Part shown: in pieces, positions 27,946 to 36,573 of the stretch
Position numbering within the stretch: position 1 is the first letter of the stretch
Layout of the letters: every line of letters starts with the position of its first letter
Assembly (NCBI RefSeq): GCF_010894435.1
Contig: NZ_JAAIXZ010000005.1
Location: 248,001 to 312,000 of the forward strand
Direction: 5' to 3'
Source: Pyxidicoccus trucidator
GTDB lineage: Bacteria > Myxococcota > Myxococcia > Myxococcales > Myxococcaceae
Length of the DNA: 64,000 nt
Program-made: the position numbers and the translations under genes
Notes under the pieces: model-generated
The model's database searches: none
The model's input: the letters and a program-made list of their open reading frames with translations, nothing else
Told to the model about the DNA's origin: nothing

Positions 27946-29501
27946 CCGACCCCCACCAGCTCGGCGTTGCCGAGCACCAGGCGCACGTCCTTCTTCAGCG
28001 GCAGGGTGGTGAGCGCGCCCTGCACCGGCGGCGTCTCCACCCGGACCAGCGTGACGGACAGGCCGGTGTCCAGGGTGACGTTGCAGGACAGCAGCCCCTC
28101 CACCCGGGCCTGGGCCTTCAACGTCGCCTGCAGGTCTTCCCAGGTGATGCGCGCGTCGCGGTTCGCCTGGACGTCCTCGGCGAGCCGGGCCGCGTACACG
28201 TCCACCGCGGCGCGCAGCGCCTGGCGCACCTGCTCGGGCGTGCGCACGTCTGCGGCCGGCAGGGAGACGACCAGCTCCAGGCTCCAGGTGAGCGGGCGCA
28301 GGCGGGAGATGCGCGGCGGCTTGCGGTCCAGGTCCACCGCGGGCGTCTCCAGCGCGTCCATGCGCCAGTCGCGGCCGGGGCCGTACACGCGGCTGCGGTC
28401 CTCCTTCACCAGCACCTTGTCCAGGGGGTTGGCGGGGTCCACGCCCCAGCCGAAGGTCTCCACCTCCAGGTCGCTGATGCGGCGCACGGCGGGGTTGCCG
28501 AAGAGGATGGCCTCCAGCTTGCGGCGGCTCACCGTGTCGCCCACCGGCAAGTCCCGCGCGAAGCGGGAGAGGGCCTGCTGGAGCTCGCGGCGGAGCCGGT
28601 CGAAGGTGGCCTCGTCCATGTCGGGGTCCACCGGCTCCACCTGGAAGGCCACCTGGAAGTAGACGGTGCGCGCGTAGCGCAGGCGCACGCGGATGCCGGC
28701 GGCCTTGGAGGCGCGGATGGCCCCTTCCACGAGCGTCACGCCCGCCGCGTTCTCCTCGAAGCCCGCATCCCCCACCAGCACGTCGATGACGCCCGGCGGC
28801 GCGTCCTCCGGCTCGCGCACCGTGACTTGCCGCACGCCCTGCTGGCGCACGGCGGCGGCGATGGCCTCCAGCGTGCCCTTCTCCCCGTCACGCAGGGCGG
28901 TGCGCGCGCGCGCGCGCAGGCTGTCGTCCGTCTCGTCCTCGCCGGTGCGGCGCAGGGGCGCGCGGTTGATGACGGACTCGATGCCCAGCACCGGCCGCGG
29001 CATGACGCTCAGCCGGCCGGGGTTGATGACGGTGGGGGCCTGGCGGGAGGCCTCCGAGTCGTCCTGGATTTCCTGCACGCGGACGACCAGACGCGTCTCC
29101 CCGCGGCGCAGCACCGCCTCCTCCATCGTCTCGAAGAGGGGCAGGGGCTTGGAGTCCGCGGCCAGGCCGGTGACCTGCCGACCGGCGGGGATGCCGATGT
29201 CGTCCGGCGCCGGCGAGGCGCGGCTGAACTCCACCTCTCCGGTGAGCCGACCCGCGCGGGCGCGCTCCAGGCCCAGCACGGCCACCACGTTGTCCAGCGC
29301 CGCGCCCTCGGCGGTGTTGAGGTAACCCGAGTGGTGGGCCAGCTCCATCATGGCGTAGAAGGTGGCCATCTCCCGGGCGTACGCCTCCGCCAGGGTGCGC
29401 GCCATGCTGCCCGTATGGGTGTCTGTCCCCGGCCCCAGGTTCGACAGCAGCCGGTCGACGATGGCGCTGAACGAGGTTTCTTCTGGGGGAATGAGGCTCA
29501 A
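27942..29501 (-). CDS. Baseplate assembly protein J
   Basis: A 519-residue baseplate J/gp47-type protein that forms the wedge of contractile tails. The N-terminal block includes ARTLAEAYAREMATFYAMME and LDNVVAVLGLERARAG; the middle includes TDDSLRARARTALRDGEKGT and GVRQVTVREPEDAPPGVIDV, typical of the family. The TTG start at 29501 overlaps the upstream stop (TTGA) and follows GGGAGAT. The C-terminal 200 residues are longer than in P2 gpJ. Confidence 0.88.
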   Translation of the reverse strand: MSLIPPEETSFSAIVDRLLSNLGPGTDTHTGSMARTLAEAYAREMATFYAMMELAHHSGYLNTAEGAALDNVVAVLGLERARAGRLTGEVEFSRASPAPDDIGIPAGRQVTGLAADSKPLPLFETMEEAVLRRGETRLVVRVQEIQDDSEASRQAPTVINPGRLSVMPRPVLGIESVINRAPLRRTGEDETDDSLRARARTALRDGEKGTLEAIAAAVRQQGVRQVTVREPEDAPPGVIDVLVGDAGFEENAAGVTLVEGAIRASKAAGIRVRLRYARTVYFQVAFQVEPVDPDMDEATFDRLRRELQQALSRFARDLPVGDTVSRRKLEAILFGNPAVRRISDLEVETFGWGVDPANPLDKVLVKEDRSRVYGPGRDWRMDALETPAVDLDRKPPRISRLRPLTWSLELVVSLPAADVRTPEQVRQALRAAVDVYAARLAEDVQANRDARITWEDLQATLKAQARVEGLLSCNVTLDTGLSVTLVRVETPPVQGALTTLPLKKDVRLVLGNAELVGVG

Positions 29502-29983
29502 AAGGAGATCTCCCAGGTCATCTTCATCACCATGTTGGGGCCGCGGTTGACCTCCTCGAAGCGCACGCGGTTGAAGAGGACGCGGGTGGTGGCGCCCTGG
29601 GTAATCTGGATGCCGGCCTCGGTGAGCGGCTGCACGGTGGCCTGGGTGAGGGCGGGCAGGGTGGCCGTCACCGTGGCGCGGATGACGCTGAGGCCGTCCG
29701 CGCGGGTGATGACCTCCACCTTCGGAGCGGCGTCCAGCGCCTGGTCCACCTGGGTGCCCAGCTGGGTGTCGGAGACCTGGGCCTGCGCGGTGCCCGTGCC
29801 CACGGCGATGGCCCAACGCGTGGGCAGCGCATCCACCTTTCCCATGAGGAGGTTGGCCAGCAGCTGCTTGCCGGCGGTGGTGATGAGGTTGGGTACCGTG
29901 CGGCGCTCCACCAGCGTGCCGTCCGTGCCCAGCAGCTCGAGGGTCAGCACCCCGCTCACTGCCTGTTTCTCCCTGAGGTCCAT
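29498..29983 (-). CDS. Small tail-locus protein of unknown type
   Basis: A 161-residue protein between gp25/W and J. Its beta-rich start (VSGVLTLELLGTDGTLVE) followed by NLITTAGKQLLANLLMG and WAIAVGTGTAQAQVSDTQL is like that seen in some phage fibre-attachment or baseplate accessory proteins. ATG at 29983 has GGGAGAG five bases upstream; a TTG at 30019 overlapping the preceding stop is the alternative and would fit the coupling pattern of this operon. Confidence 0.6.
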   Translation of the reverse strand: MDLREKQAVSGVLTLELLGTDGTLVERRTVPNLITTAGKQLLANLLMGKVDALPTRWAIAVGTGTAQAQVSDTQLGTQVDQALDAAPKVEVITRADGLSVIRATVTATLPALTQATVQPLTEAGIQITQGATTRVLFNRVRFEEVNRGPNMVMKMTWEISF

Positions 29984-30015
29984 GGCGCTCTCCCGAAGTC
30001 GTTCGTGCCGTGCGC

Positions 30016-30429
30016 TCAACCGAGGTCGAGCGCCAGTCCCAGCTCCACCGCATCTCCCGTGATGGCCCGGATGCTGGCCCGCACGTCCACCGCCCCGGGC
30101 AGGTCCGCGCGGGCGCTGACGGTCAGCGCCGTCACCTCCTCCACGCGCGGGTCCTCCTTGAGGGCCTGCCGCACGTAGCGGCGCAGCAGCTCCAGGTTGG
30201 CGCGGTCCAGGGGCTCGCCGATGAGGTCCGCCACGCGGCTGCCGTAGCGCGTGTGGCCCAGCTCGACCAGGTGCCCGCGGTAGACGATGAGCCGCATCGT
30301 CAGCGCCTGGATGAGGTTCTCCTTGCCGCTCACCGTGGTGGCCCCGGTGTCGGTGGACCAGTCGAGGTCCACGTCGCCGGACTCCTTGAAGGAGAGCCGC
30401 AGGTCCGTCTTGAGCTCGTCCGCGCTCAC
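30016..30429 (-). CDS. Baseplate protein W (gp25-like)
   Basis: A 137-residue gp25/W-type wedge protein with lysozyme-like fold ancestry. Visible blocks are LRLSFKESGDVDLDWS, GKENLIQALTMRLIVYRGHL and YGSRVADLIGEPLDRANLEL, then LRRYVRQALKEDPRVEEVTA, which is characteristic. GTG start inside the upstream stop (GTGA). Together with J and V it defines the baseplate. Confidence 0.88.
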   Translation of the reverse strand: MSADELKTDLRLSFKESGDVDLDWSTDTGATTVSGKENLIQALTMRLIVYRGHLVELGHTRYGSRVADLIGEPLDRANLELLRRYVRQALKEDPRVEEVTALTVSARADLPGAVDVRASIRAITGDAVELGLALDLG

Positions 30430-31076
30430 ATCAACCTCCCGGGCGCGGCCGTGGCGCCGGGCGAGCTGGCGATGCCTGGAGACACCTTGAGCCGCGTCAT
30501 CATCTGCGTGAGCGCGTTGGACAGCGTCTCGGCCATGGCCGAGGCCAGGTCCGGCGCGTTCTCCCCCTGGATGCCACCCGCCTGGAGGAAGCCCAGGGCC
30601 AGGGGCTGCAGCAGGGGCTTCGGCGGGGCCGCGCCCATCAGACTGCCGGGCGCAGCCGTGGTGAAGCCCGCGATGGCGATGCCCGGTGCCACCATGACCA
30701 TCGTCGTGAAGAGGATGAGCGCCTGCTCCACCGTCTGCGCAATCGCCTTGGCCAGCGCGCCCTGCTTCTCGCCGTTGATTTTGTTGGCGGCGAGCATCCC
30801 CTGCGCAATGGGCTCTATCTGCGAGGCCCCCGGGCCGCCCGCGGGAGGGGGCAGCATCATCCCCGGGCCCGCCGTGCTGCCGGAGCCCGCCGGAGGCGGC
30901 GCCGCGGCGGGAATGCCCGGTGCCACCATGGCCATGGACACGAAGAGGGTGAAGGCCTGCCCGCACGTGCTCCCGAGCGCCGCCGCCAGGTCGGGCGCGT
31001 TCTCCCCGCGCAGGCTGGCCGACTGCATGGCGGCCTTGGCGAGGTTCTCGATTTCACTTCCGCTCGGTGCCGGCAT
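30426..31076 (-). CDS. Three-repeat Ala/Pro-rich protein in the baseplate region
   Basis: A 216-residue protein made of three copies of a helical unit of about 45 residues (about 9-55, 87-133, 155-201). Each unit runs from a short helix through a GENAPDLA- or GEKQGALA-type turn to a hydrophobic helix ending in VAPGI or VSPGI. Gly/Pro-rich linkers join the units. The hydrophobic helices (QALILFTTMVMVAPGI) might insert in membranes or pack in a bundle. No family recognised. It sits between spike and gp25/W, where phages rarely carry a gene. Confidence 0.6.
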   Translation of the reverse strand: MPAPSGSEIENLAKAAMQSASLRGENAPDLAAALGSTCGQAFTLFVSMAMVAPGIPAAAPPPAGSGSTAGPGMMLPPPAGGPGASQIEPIAQGMLAANKINGEKQGALAKAIAQTVEQALILFTTMVMVAPGIAIAGFTTAAPGSLMGAAPPKPLLQPLALGFLQAGGIQGENAPDLASAMAETLSNALTQMMTRLKVSPGIASSPGATAAPGRLM

Positions 31077-31078
31077 GG

Positions 31079-31711
31079 TTACTTGGCCTTCACGTCCTGC
31101 GAGCCCTTGAGCGGAGCGCCCGTGAAGTAGCACTTGTGGCTCTTCTCGGTGATGACGCCGCTGCCGCCAGTGCCCAGGTCAATCTTCCCGGACGCATCCA
31201 CCGTGCAGTCCGTGCACTTGAGCTGGACGTTACCCTCCACCTCCAACATCAGGTCCGTCTTGCCCTTGATGGTGATGACGTCGTCCTGCTTCACCGTCAC
31301 CACCGTCTCCCCGGCGGTGAGGACCACGGACTGGTCCTTGTCGATGGAGATGGACGTCTTGCCTCCGGGGGGCGCGACGACGCGCCACTCGTCCGCCTCG
31401 TGGATGGGCGGGTTGACCTCGTCCGAGTAGAGGCGGCCCACGACGATGGGGCGGTTGGGGTCTCCGCCCAGGTAGGAGAGCAGGACGAGCTCTCCCGCGC
31501 GCGGCGCGCTCACCATGCCGATGTGCGGGGTGGCGATGGGCACGCGCCGCAGCTCCAGCCCGCTCTCACGCAGCTTCACGTTGCACTCGTGGTTGTGCGT
31601 GTCGCCGTCCGCGTGGGGAAAGGAGCTCGTCACCACGCCGATGTCGCCCTGGCGCAGGGACGCCAGCTCGTCGCGGATGATGGCGCGGATGATGGTGACC
31701 AGGTCGCTCAT
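31079..31711 (-). CDS. Baseplate spike protein V (gpV/VgrG-like)
   Basis: A 210-residue spike subunit that pierces the target membrane. An N-terminal helix (MSDLVTIIRAIIRDELASL) is followed by an OB-fold (GDIGVVTSS, VPIATPHIGMVSAPRAGELVLLSYL, GDPNRPIVVGRLYSDE) and a beta-helical shaft with repeated short strands (TAGETVVTVKQDDVITIKGK, LMLEVEGNVQLKCTD). There is no extended toxin domain. ATGA overlap with the upstream gene. Confidence 0.88.
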   Translation of the reverse strand: MSDLVTIIRAIIRDELASLRQGDIGVVTSSFPHADGDTHNHECNVKLRESGLELRRVPIATPHIGMVSAPRAGELVLLSYLGGDPNRPIVVGRLYSDEVNPPIHEADEWRVVAPPGGKTSISIDKDQSVVLTAGETVVTVKQDDVITIKGKTDLMLEVEGNVQLKCTDCTVDASGKIDLGTGGSGVITEKSHKCYFTGAPLKGSQDVKAK

Positions 31712-32256
31712 GTCGCGCCTCCCGCGGCGAGGGCCGCCTTGCCAGGGGTGGGGGACACGGGCTTCGCCGGAGCCTGCACGAGCCGCTCTCCCAGCGTCTT
31801 CAGCGTGGCGGTGATGTCCGTCACGGACGCGCGCAGCTGCTTCAGGGACTCCTCCGGGAGGAAGCCCTGGAGGATGGCCGTCGCGCCGGCGCGGAGCTTC
31901 TCGAGGAGCGCGAGCGCCGCCCGGCTCGCATCCGCCAGGGGCGCCAGGGGCTCCATGCCCATCTGTCGCAGCTCCTCTCCGGAGGAGTCCGCGAGCTGGT
32001 GCATCCCCTCGAAGGCGGGCTCCAGGTTCTCCAGCAGCCGGGGGATGGCCGCCACCTGCTCCAGCTTCGCAATCCAGGAGGTAATCAGGTCCAGCACCCC
32101 GGTGAGCGCCTGGAGCGCTGACTTCACCGCTTCTCCAATGCCGAGCTGTCGCACGAGGTCCACCAGGGCCTCCACGGTCTGCGTCTTGAGCAGCTCGTCC
32201 AGTGCGTCGATGAGCCGGGTGATGCCGGCGAGGATGTCGGCCGTGGTGGTGCTCAC
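31708..32256 (-). CDS. Helical tail-locus protein of unknown function
   Basis: A 182-residue, mostly amphipathic-helical protein (ILAGITRLIDALDELLKTQT, VEALVDLVRQLGIGEAVKSA, then a Pro/Ala tail). It resembles in style, not obviously in sequence, the 170-residue protein at 38558-39070 and the C-terminal half of the adaptor protein just upstream. GTG start overlaps the adaptor stop (GTGA); its own stop overlaps the spike start. No family recognised. Confidence 0.55.
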   Translation of the reverse strand: MSTTTADILAGITRLIDALDELLKTQTVEALVDLVRQLGIGEAVKSALQALTGVLDLITSWIAKLEQVAAIPRLLENLEPAFEGMHQLADSSGEELRQMGMEPLAPLADASRAALALLEKLRAGATAILQGFLPEESLKQLRASVTDITATLKTLGERLVQAPAKPVSPTPGKAALAAGGAT

Positions 32257-33137
32257 GGTTTGGCCTCCAGGTCCTTGAAGGGGCCCAGCGGGTCGAAGTC
32301 CGCCAGCACTCCGCCCAGCTCGGTGGCCTCCTTGGCGACGCGCTGGAGCTTCGCCAGGAAGTCGCCCGCGCCGGCAATGGCCTTGATGAGGCTGAGGGCC
32401 GCGCCGAAGTCGATGCCCTTCACCATCTCCAGGAGGCTGACGCCCTCGGAGGCGAGCTTCTGGATGAACTCGCCCAGGCTGCCGGCGCTGCGCAGCGAGT
32501 CGACGAAGCCGCCGATGGCCGCGGGGTTCACCTTGCCGAGCGAGCCCAGCAGGCTGCTGAAGTTCTTCCCGGTCAGCGAGTCCTTGCCCTGGTTGACGAC
32601 GGAGCCCAGCTCGTCCGGCGTGAGGTGGCCGAGCAGCTCCGGGTTGGCGTCCACTGCCTCCATGAGCGAGCCGGGGTCCTGCAGCACGCCCGCGGCGGCC
32701 ACGGAGCCCTCGGCCCACGAGGCGGCGTCGTCGGCCACCGCGTCGTCCACGGCGGCCACGCCCGCGTCGGCGGCGGCGGGCGGCTCCAGGTACTCCTTCA
32801 CGCGGAGGAAGAAGCTGAAGCGGCTCTCGTGGCCGGCGAGCTGCTTCACCTGGAAGTCGGCGATGAGGACGTCGGTGAGGTCGGCCCCGGCGATGGCGTC
32901 CGCGGCGAACGACATCGGCGTGGTCTTCATCTGCGCCTGGCGCAGCTCCTCCAGCTCGGCCTGGGTGTCATCGCCGAGGAGGATGCCCTCCATGACGATG
33001 GTGACGGGCTCGCGGCCCAGGTCCTGGAAGACGCTGCCGGACTGGCCGGGCACGCGCTGCTGCACGAGGTTGCGCGCGTCCTCGGTGTAGACGTTCGTCA
33101 GTCCGGTGAGCTCGATTCTTCCGATGCGGACTGGCAT
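32253..33137 (-). CDS. Probable tail adaptor/U-like baseplate protein with helical extension
   Basis: A 294-residue protein. The N-terminal 115 residues (VRIGRIELTGLTNVYTEDAR, REPVTIVMEGILLGDD, ADFQVKQLAGHESRFSFFLR) resemble phage gpU or DNA-circularisation N-domain proteins that join hub and tube. The C-terminal 175 residues are Ala-rich helices (PNPELLGHLTPDEL-like stretches, LSLIKAIAGAGDFLAKLQRV) with no recognised family. The extension is unusual for this position. It starts one base after the hub gene ends. Confidence 0.55.
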   Translation of the reverse strand: MPVRIGRIELTGLTNVYTEDARNLVQQRVPGQSGSVFQDLGREPVTIVMEGILLGDDTQAELEELRQAQMKTTPMSFAADAIAGADLTDVLIADFQVKQLAGHESRFSFFLRVKEYLEPPAAADAGVAAVDDAVADDAASWAEGSVAAAGVLQDPGSLMEAVDANPELLGHLTPDELGSVVNQGKDSLTGKNFSSLLGSLGKVNPAAIGGFVDSLRSAGSLGEFIQKLASEGVSLLEMVKGIDFGAALSLIKAIAGAGDFLAKLQRVAKEATELGGVLADFDPLGPFKDLEAKP

Positions 33138-33138
33138 C

Positions 33139-34167
33139 TCAGAGCTCCATCCGGGTGACGAAGCCCGCGCTGGCGCTCAGCGTGTGCCGCACCCCGCGCA
33201 CGCGGAGCACCTTGCCGGAGGCGAGCGACTCCACCGGGTGGCCCTTGGGAATGTCATTCAGCTGCACCGTGTCGCCCGGCTTCACGGCCGGGGCTCCCAG
33301 CACCTCGATGAAGCCGCGCACCGGGCGTGACGCCAGCGCCGTCATCCGCGCCTTCGCGTGGGTGGCCGCGTCGTCGCCGGTGCGCAGGGCGCCGTCGCGC
33401 ACCTCGCGAGGCAGCGAGCCCGCGCTGCCGGCCTGCACGCTGCCGTTGCTCCCGAGCGCGGCCTTGCCGCTGACGGAGGCGAGGTCGGCCACGAGCCAGT
33501 GGCCCTTCTCCGTGCCCTGCGTGCTGGCGGCGCCCTCGCCCCACACCTCCACGCCGTCGAGGGCGGGGGGCGTCTCCCGCAGCTCGGCGCGCAGCACCTG
33601 CTTGCGGTAGACGAAGGTGTGGTCCGGGCCGCCGTCCGCGGGCGGGACGAAGTGCACCTGGCCCTTGCCGTCCGTGTAGACGTCGAAGCCGCACTGCTCG
33701 GCCAGTCGCTGGATGTGGCGGAGCGCGCGGGGACCGCGGTGCAGCACGTAGCTGGGAAAGGTGGGGCCGTCCTCGATGGTGCCCGCGGTGGCGCCGGCCT
33801 TCTGCACCAGCTCGCTGACGATGGAGCCGGCCGTGGTGCTCTCGTAGGCTCCGCACACGTCGAGCCGCGCGAGCTTCGCCAGGGCATCCGTGCCCACGAC
33901 CGTGGCGGAGTCCGGTGTGGCCCGCGTCTCCAGCACGACGCCGGTGAAGACGGTGACGCTCCCATCCCCCGCGTCGAGGGAGACGGTGGTGGCGTCCCCT
34001 GGCAAGGGCAGCGCCGAGTCCGACGTCGCCAGCTCCAACGTGCAGCGCCCGCCAGCGCCGTCCATGGTCAGCTCGCTCACGATGGAGCGCACGGCGCCAT
34101 TGCCCTGGCCGGCCTTGCTGGAGGCCTTGAAGGAGCCGATGGTCACCGAGTAGGCGATTCCAGCCAT
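33139..34167 (-). CDS. Tail hub protein (gp27/gpD-like)
   Basis: A 342-residue hub of the VgrG/gp27/gpD superfamily, which connects tube and spike. Visible signs are the early beta-barrel (CTLELATSDSALPLPGDATT), GSIVSELVQKAGATAGTIED, RHIQRLAEQCGFDVYTDGKG (the typical hub motif) and the late VKPGDTVQLNDIPKGHPVES. It lies between the low-complexity gene and the adaptor. Confidence 0.82.
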   Translation of the reverse strand: MAGIAYSVTIGSFKASSKAGQGNGAVRSIVSELTMDGAGGRCTLELATSDSALPLPGDATTVSLDAGDGSVTVFTGVVLETRATPDSATVVGTDALAKLARLDVCGAYESTTAGSIVSELVQKAGATAGTIEDGPTFPSYVLHRGPRALRHIQRLAEQCGFDVYTDGKGQVHFVPPADGGPDHTFVYRKQVLRAELRETPPALDGVEVWGEGAASTQGTEKGHWLVADLASVSGKAALGSNGSVQAGSAGSLPREVRDGALRTGDDAATHAKARMTALASRPVRGFIEVLGAPAVKPGDTVQLNDIPKGHPVESLASGKVLRVRGVRHTLSASAGFVTRMEL

Positions 34168-34171
34168 GGGC

Positions 34172-35719
34172 TCAGACCTCCAGCCCGTGACGGCGTGCCG
34201 TCTCGCGGAGGATGTCCACCAGCGCGTCTTCGAGCGTGCGCCGGTCCAGACCGCCCTGGCCATGGGCGGGGTCCACATGGACGTTGACGTTGAAGGTGTT
34301 GGCCACGGCCGCCCCGGTGCCAGCGGCCGGAGTGCCCGAGCTGGCCGGTGGCGTGGAGGCCCGCGCCACGGTGAGGGCCGAGTGGGTGACCTGGTGCGCC
34401 TGCTCCCAGACGGGCGTCATGCCCCGGGTGACCTGCTCGCCGAGCCGGAGGGTCGCCGCATCCCGCTGGGGCGCTGGTGCCTCCGGGCTCGAAGAGGAGG
34501 AGGGAAGGGAGCCAGCCGCCGGGGCCTCACTGGCGAAGGTGAGACGGGCTCTCGGGTGGGGCGTGCCCACGTCCCGGGGCTGGGCGGGCGGGCTCACCGG
34601 AGCGCTGACAGGGGACAGCGCCGCGCTGCGAGGAGGGGCGGGGGGAAGCAGTCGGACTCCACGGCGGGCCGGCTCGGGCGTACGGGTGGCGGGCGCCGCT
34701 GCTCCACGCTGCTCCACCGTGACTGCCGTAGGCACTGCTCCACGCTGCTCCGCCGTGACTGCTGTTGGCACTGCTCCCTGCTGCTGCGCCCTGGCTGACC
34801 CTGACGCTGCTTCCCGGTGCCCCTCGCTCCCCGCTACTGGCGCGGTTCCCCGCTGTGCCGCGGTGGTCGCGACGGGCACGGAGCCCATCTGCTCCATCGT
34901 GACTGCCGCGGGCGCCACACCCTGCTGCCCCGCCGTGGGAGCCCTGGGGACGCCCTCGCGGAGCGTCGACGGAGCGGAGGAGCCTTGCTCCCTCGTCTCG
35001 GCGTGTGGAGCGGGAGCCGGGGAGGGTGAAGCCTCCTGTCTGACGGCTGCGGGCTTGAGCAGCCGGACGATGCGCCGCGTGGCCTCGGGAGACTGTGTGC
35101 CCGGTGCGGGTGTCGCGGCCTCCAGGGCGGAGGCTCCAGGGGCCGTGCCCAGGGGGGGACTGTCGGCGCTGCCCGTCCTTGCTGCCGGGCCCGCCGGGGA
35201 GTCCTCGGACCGCGCGCGTGGGTTCCCAGGCGAGGTCTCGGGCACCCGGGCCTGTCCGAAGAGCGCGGAGGGAGAGGAGCGCGGCGAGGCAGCGCGAGGC
35301 GCGACGGAGGACTCCTCGTCCCCGGCCCTCCGGATGGGAGCCGGCGCGGTGGCCGGGCTGGGAGCGGTACCGTGCGCCTCTGCTCGCGGCACGGCGCCCT
35401 CCGCTTCGAGCGTCGCGGAAGAGGTGCTGCCCGGGCCGCGAGCGTCTTCAGCAGCTCCGGCGCTGTACGCCGCCGTGCCCGCCGGAGCGCCACCCGTGGC
35501 CTGCGCTGCCCGTGCCGCCGTCTCCACGCTGGAGCCACCCGTGGTCAGTGAAGCCCGGGTTGTCGCCGCAGCCAGGCCCGTGGTCTCCGCGGGCGCCGAT
35601 TCTTCGGGGGAGGAAGCTGGCAGCCGGACGCCGAGCTGTTTCGCGACGCCCTCCAGCGCCCGGAACGCGGGGCGCGCGAGGAACGCGGTGAGGTCTCGGG
35701 TCGTGAGGGACGTGCGCAT
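34172..35719 (-). CDS. Low-complexity Ala/Pro/Ser-rich protein in the tape-measure position
   Basis: A 515-residue protein. Residues 1-32 are a short ordered start (MRTSLTTRDLTAFLARPAFR). About 420 residues then form an Ala, Pro, Ser, Thr, Glu-rich disordered stretch with short repeats. The last 45 residues look ordered and conserved: VANTFNVNVHVDP, then GGLDRRTLEDALVDILRETA. Tape-measure genes normally follow the tail chaperone and are long helical proteins; this one occupies the slot but has the wrong composition. It could be an adapted ruler, a tether or a scaffold. Start overlaps the upstream stop by one base (ATGA). Confidence 0.6.
   Translation of the reverse strand: MRTSLTTRDLTAFLARPAFRALEGVAKQLGVRLPASSPEESAPAETTGLAAATTRASLTTGGSSVETAARAAQATGGAPAGTAAYSAGAAEDARGPGSTSSATLEAEGAVPRAEAHGTAPSPATAPAPIRRAGDEESSVAPRAASPRSSPSALFGQARVPETSPGNPRARSEDSPAGPAARTGSADSPPLGTAPGASALEAATPAPGTQSPEATRRIVRLLKPAAVRQEASPSPAPAPHAETREQGSSAPSTLREGVPRAPTAGQQGVAPAAVTMEQMGSVPVATTAAQRGTAPVAGSEGHREAASGSARAQQQGAVPTAVTAEQRGAVPTAVTVEQRGAAAPATRTPEPARRGVRLLPPAPPRSAALSPVSAPVSPPAQPRDVGTPHPRARLTFASEAPAAGSLPSSSSSPEAPAPQRDAATLRLGEQVTRGMTPVWEQAHQVTHSALTVARASTPPASSGTPAAGTGAAVANTFNVNVHVDPAHGQGGLDRRTLEDALVDILRETARRHGLEV
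34701..34808 (-). repeat. 36-bp tandem repeat in the low-complexity tail gene
   Basis: Three units of 36 bases starting at 34701, 34737 and 34773, the first two nearly identical (shared GCTCCACGCTGCTCC) and the third diverged. They encode the 12-residue unit EQRGAVPTAVTV in the disordered part. Further diverged copies appear to 34930. The in-frame period means unit number could change without a frameshift. Confidence 0.75.
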
Positions 35720-36570
35720 CACCCGTCCTCCACCTGGATGACCACCGCGTCCGGGTACTCCGACAGCCGTGGCGGCCTCGCCGCGGGGGCGGGCGCGGGA
35801 GGCGGAGCCTCGGTGAGCTGGAGCAGGACCATCAGCCGGTCGATTTCCGCCGCGGGCGCCGCCCACACCTGCGAAGGGGTCCACCCCAGGGCCCGGCATA
35901 GCCGCAGCGTCACCTGGGCCAGTGCCCGGGCCTCGCCATCCGCGGCCTTCAGCGTGGCATCCTCGTCGCGTTGCCCGGCGTCGTTGAGGGAGACCACCGC
36001 GTCGAGCAGCAGCGCCGCGGAGGCGCCGTCCAGCGCCGCCAGTTCCACGCCGGGCGGCTCCAGGGCCACCACGGACGCGGCGAGCATGGCCCGCAGGTAG
36101 CGCTCCAGGCTCAGCTCCTTCGCGCCATCCGGCTGGGACGTCATGCTCGAGCCCAGCGCCTTCGCACGCTCGGAGAAGGTCCACGGCCGGAGCCGCGCGC
36201 GCACCGCTCCCGCGCGCACCCAGCCGTCCGCCTCCGCTTCCGGGCCCCGTGGTGCCGCGCCGCCCGTGGCCCACCAGAGGGCCACCGGCGCCAGCTCGTC
36301 GAAGAGTGCGTCCGGGACGCCCGAGTCGCGCAGCACGTCCTGCGCGAAGCCGCCGGCATCGAACTGGAGCCCGGCCCCATCCGCCCAGGCATGGCGGTCC
36401 AGGGCGCGCAGGTGCTCGTCGAAGCGCCAGCGGCGCAGCCGGATGCGTGCGCCGGTGGACGCCTCGACCTCCCCGGCCCCACCCGGACCGCCCAGGTGGA
36501 CGCGGTAGTCACGTCCGTCCACCTGGATGTCGGCGGTCTCCCAGCGCGAGCTCGCGGGCACCTCCGTCAC
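35719..36570 (-). CDS. Probable tail assembly chaperone-like protein
   Basis: A 283-residue acidic protein between tube and the tape-measure position. The end (LRLCRALGWTPSQVWAAPAAEIDRL) has the look of phage tail chaperone domains, which read as short helices ending at GWTPxxVxxxPxxE. The N-terminal half (about 1-160) is of a different, unrecognised type. No frameshift signal of the lambda G/GT kind was found. Stop overlaps the next start by one base. Confidence 0.5.
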   Translation of the reverse strand: MTEVPASSRWETADIQVDGRDYRVHLGGPGGAGEVEASTGARIRLRRWRFDEHLRALDRHAWADGAGLQFDAGGFAQDVLRDSGVPDALFDELAPVALWWATGGAAPRGPEAEADGWVRAGAVRARLRPWTFSERAKALGSSMTSQPDGAKELSLERYLRAMLAASVVALEPPGVELAALDGASAALLLDAVVSLNDAGQRDEDATLKAADGEARALAQVTLRLCRALGWTPSQVWAAPAAEIDRLMVLLQLTEAPPPAPAPAARPPRLSEYPDAVVIQVEDG

Positions 36571-36573
36571 GCG

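Noticed and set aside
34701..34930. CRISPR-like tandem repeat
   Set aside because: 36-base units without spacers that encode a 12-residue repeat in the low-complexity tail gene.
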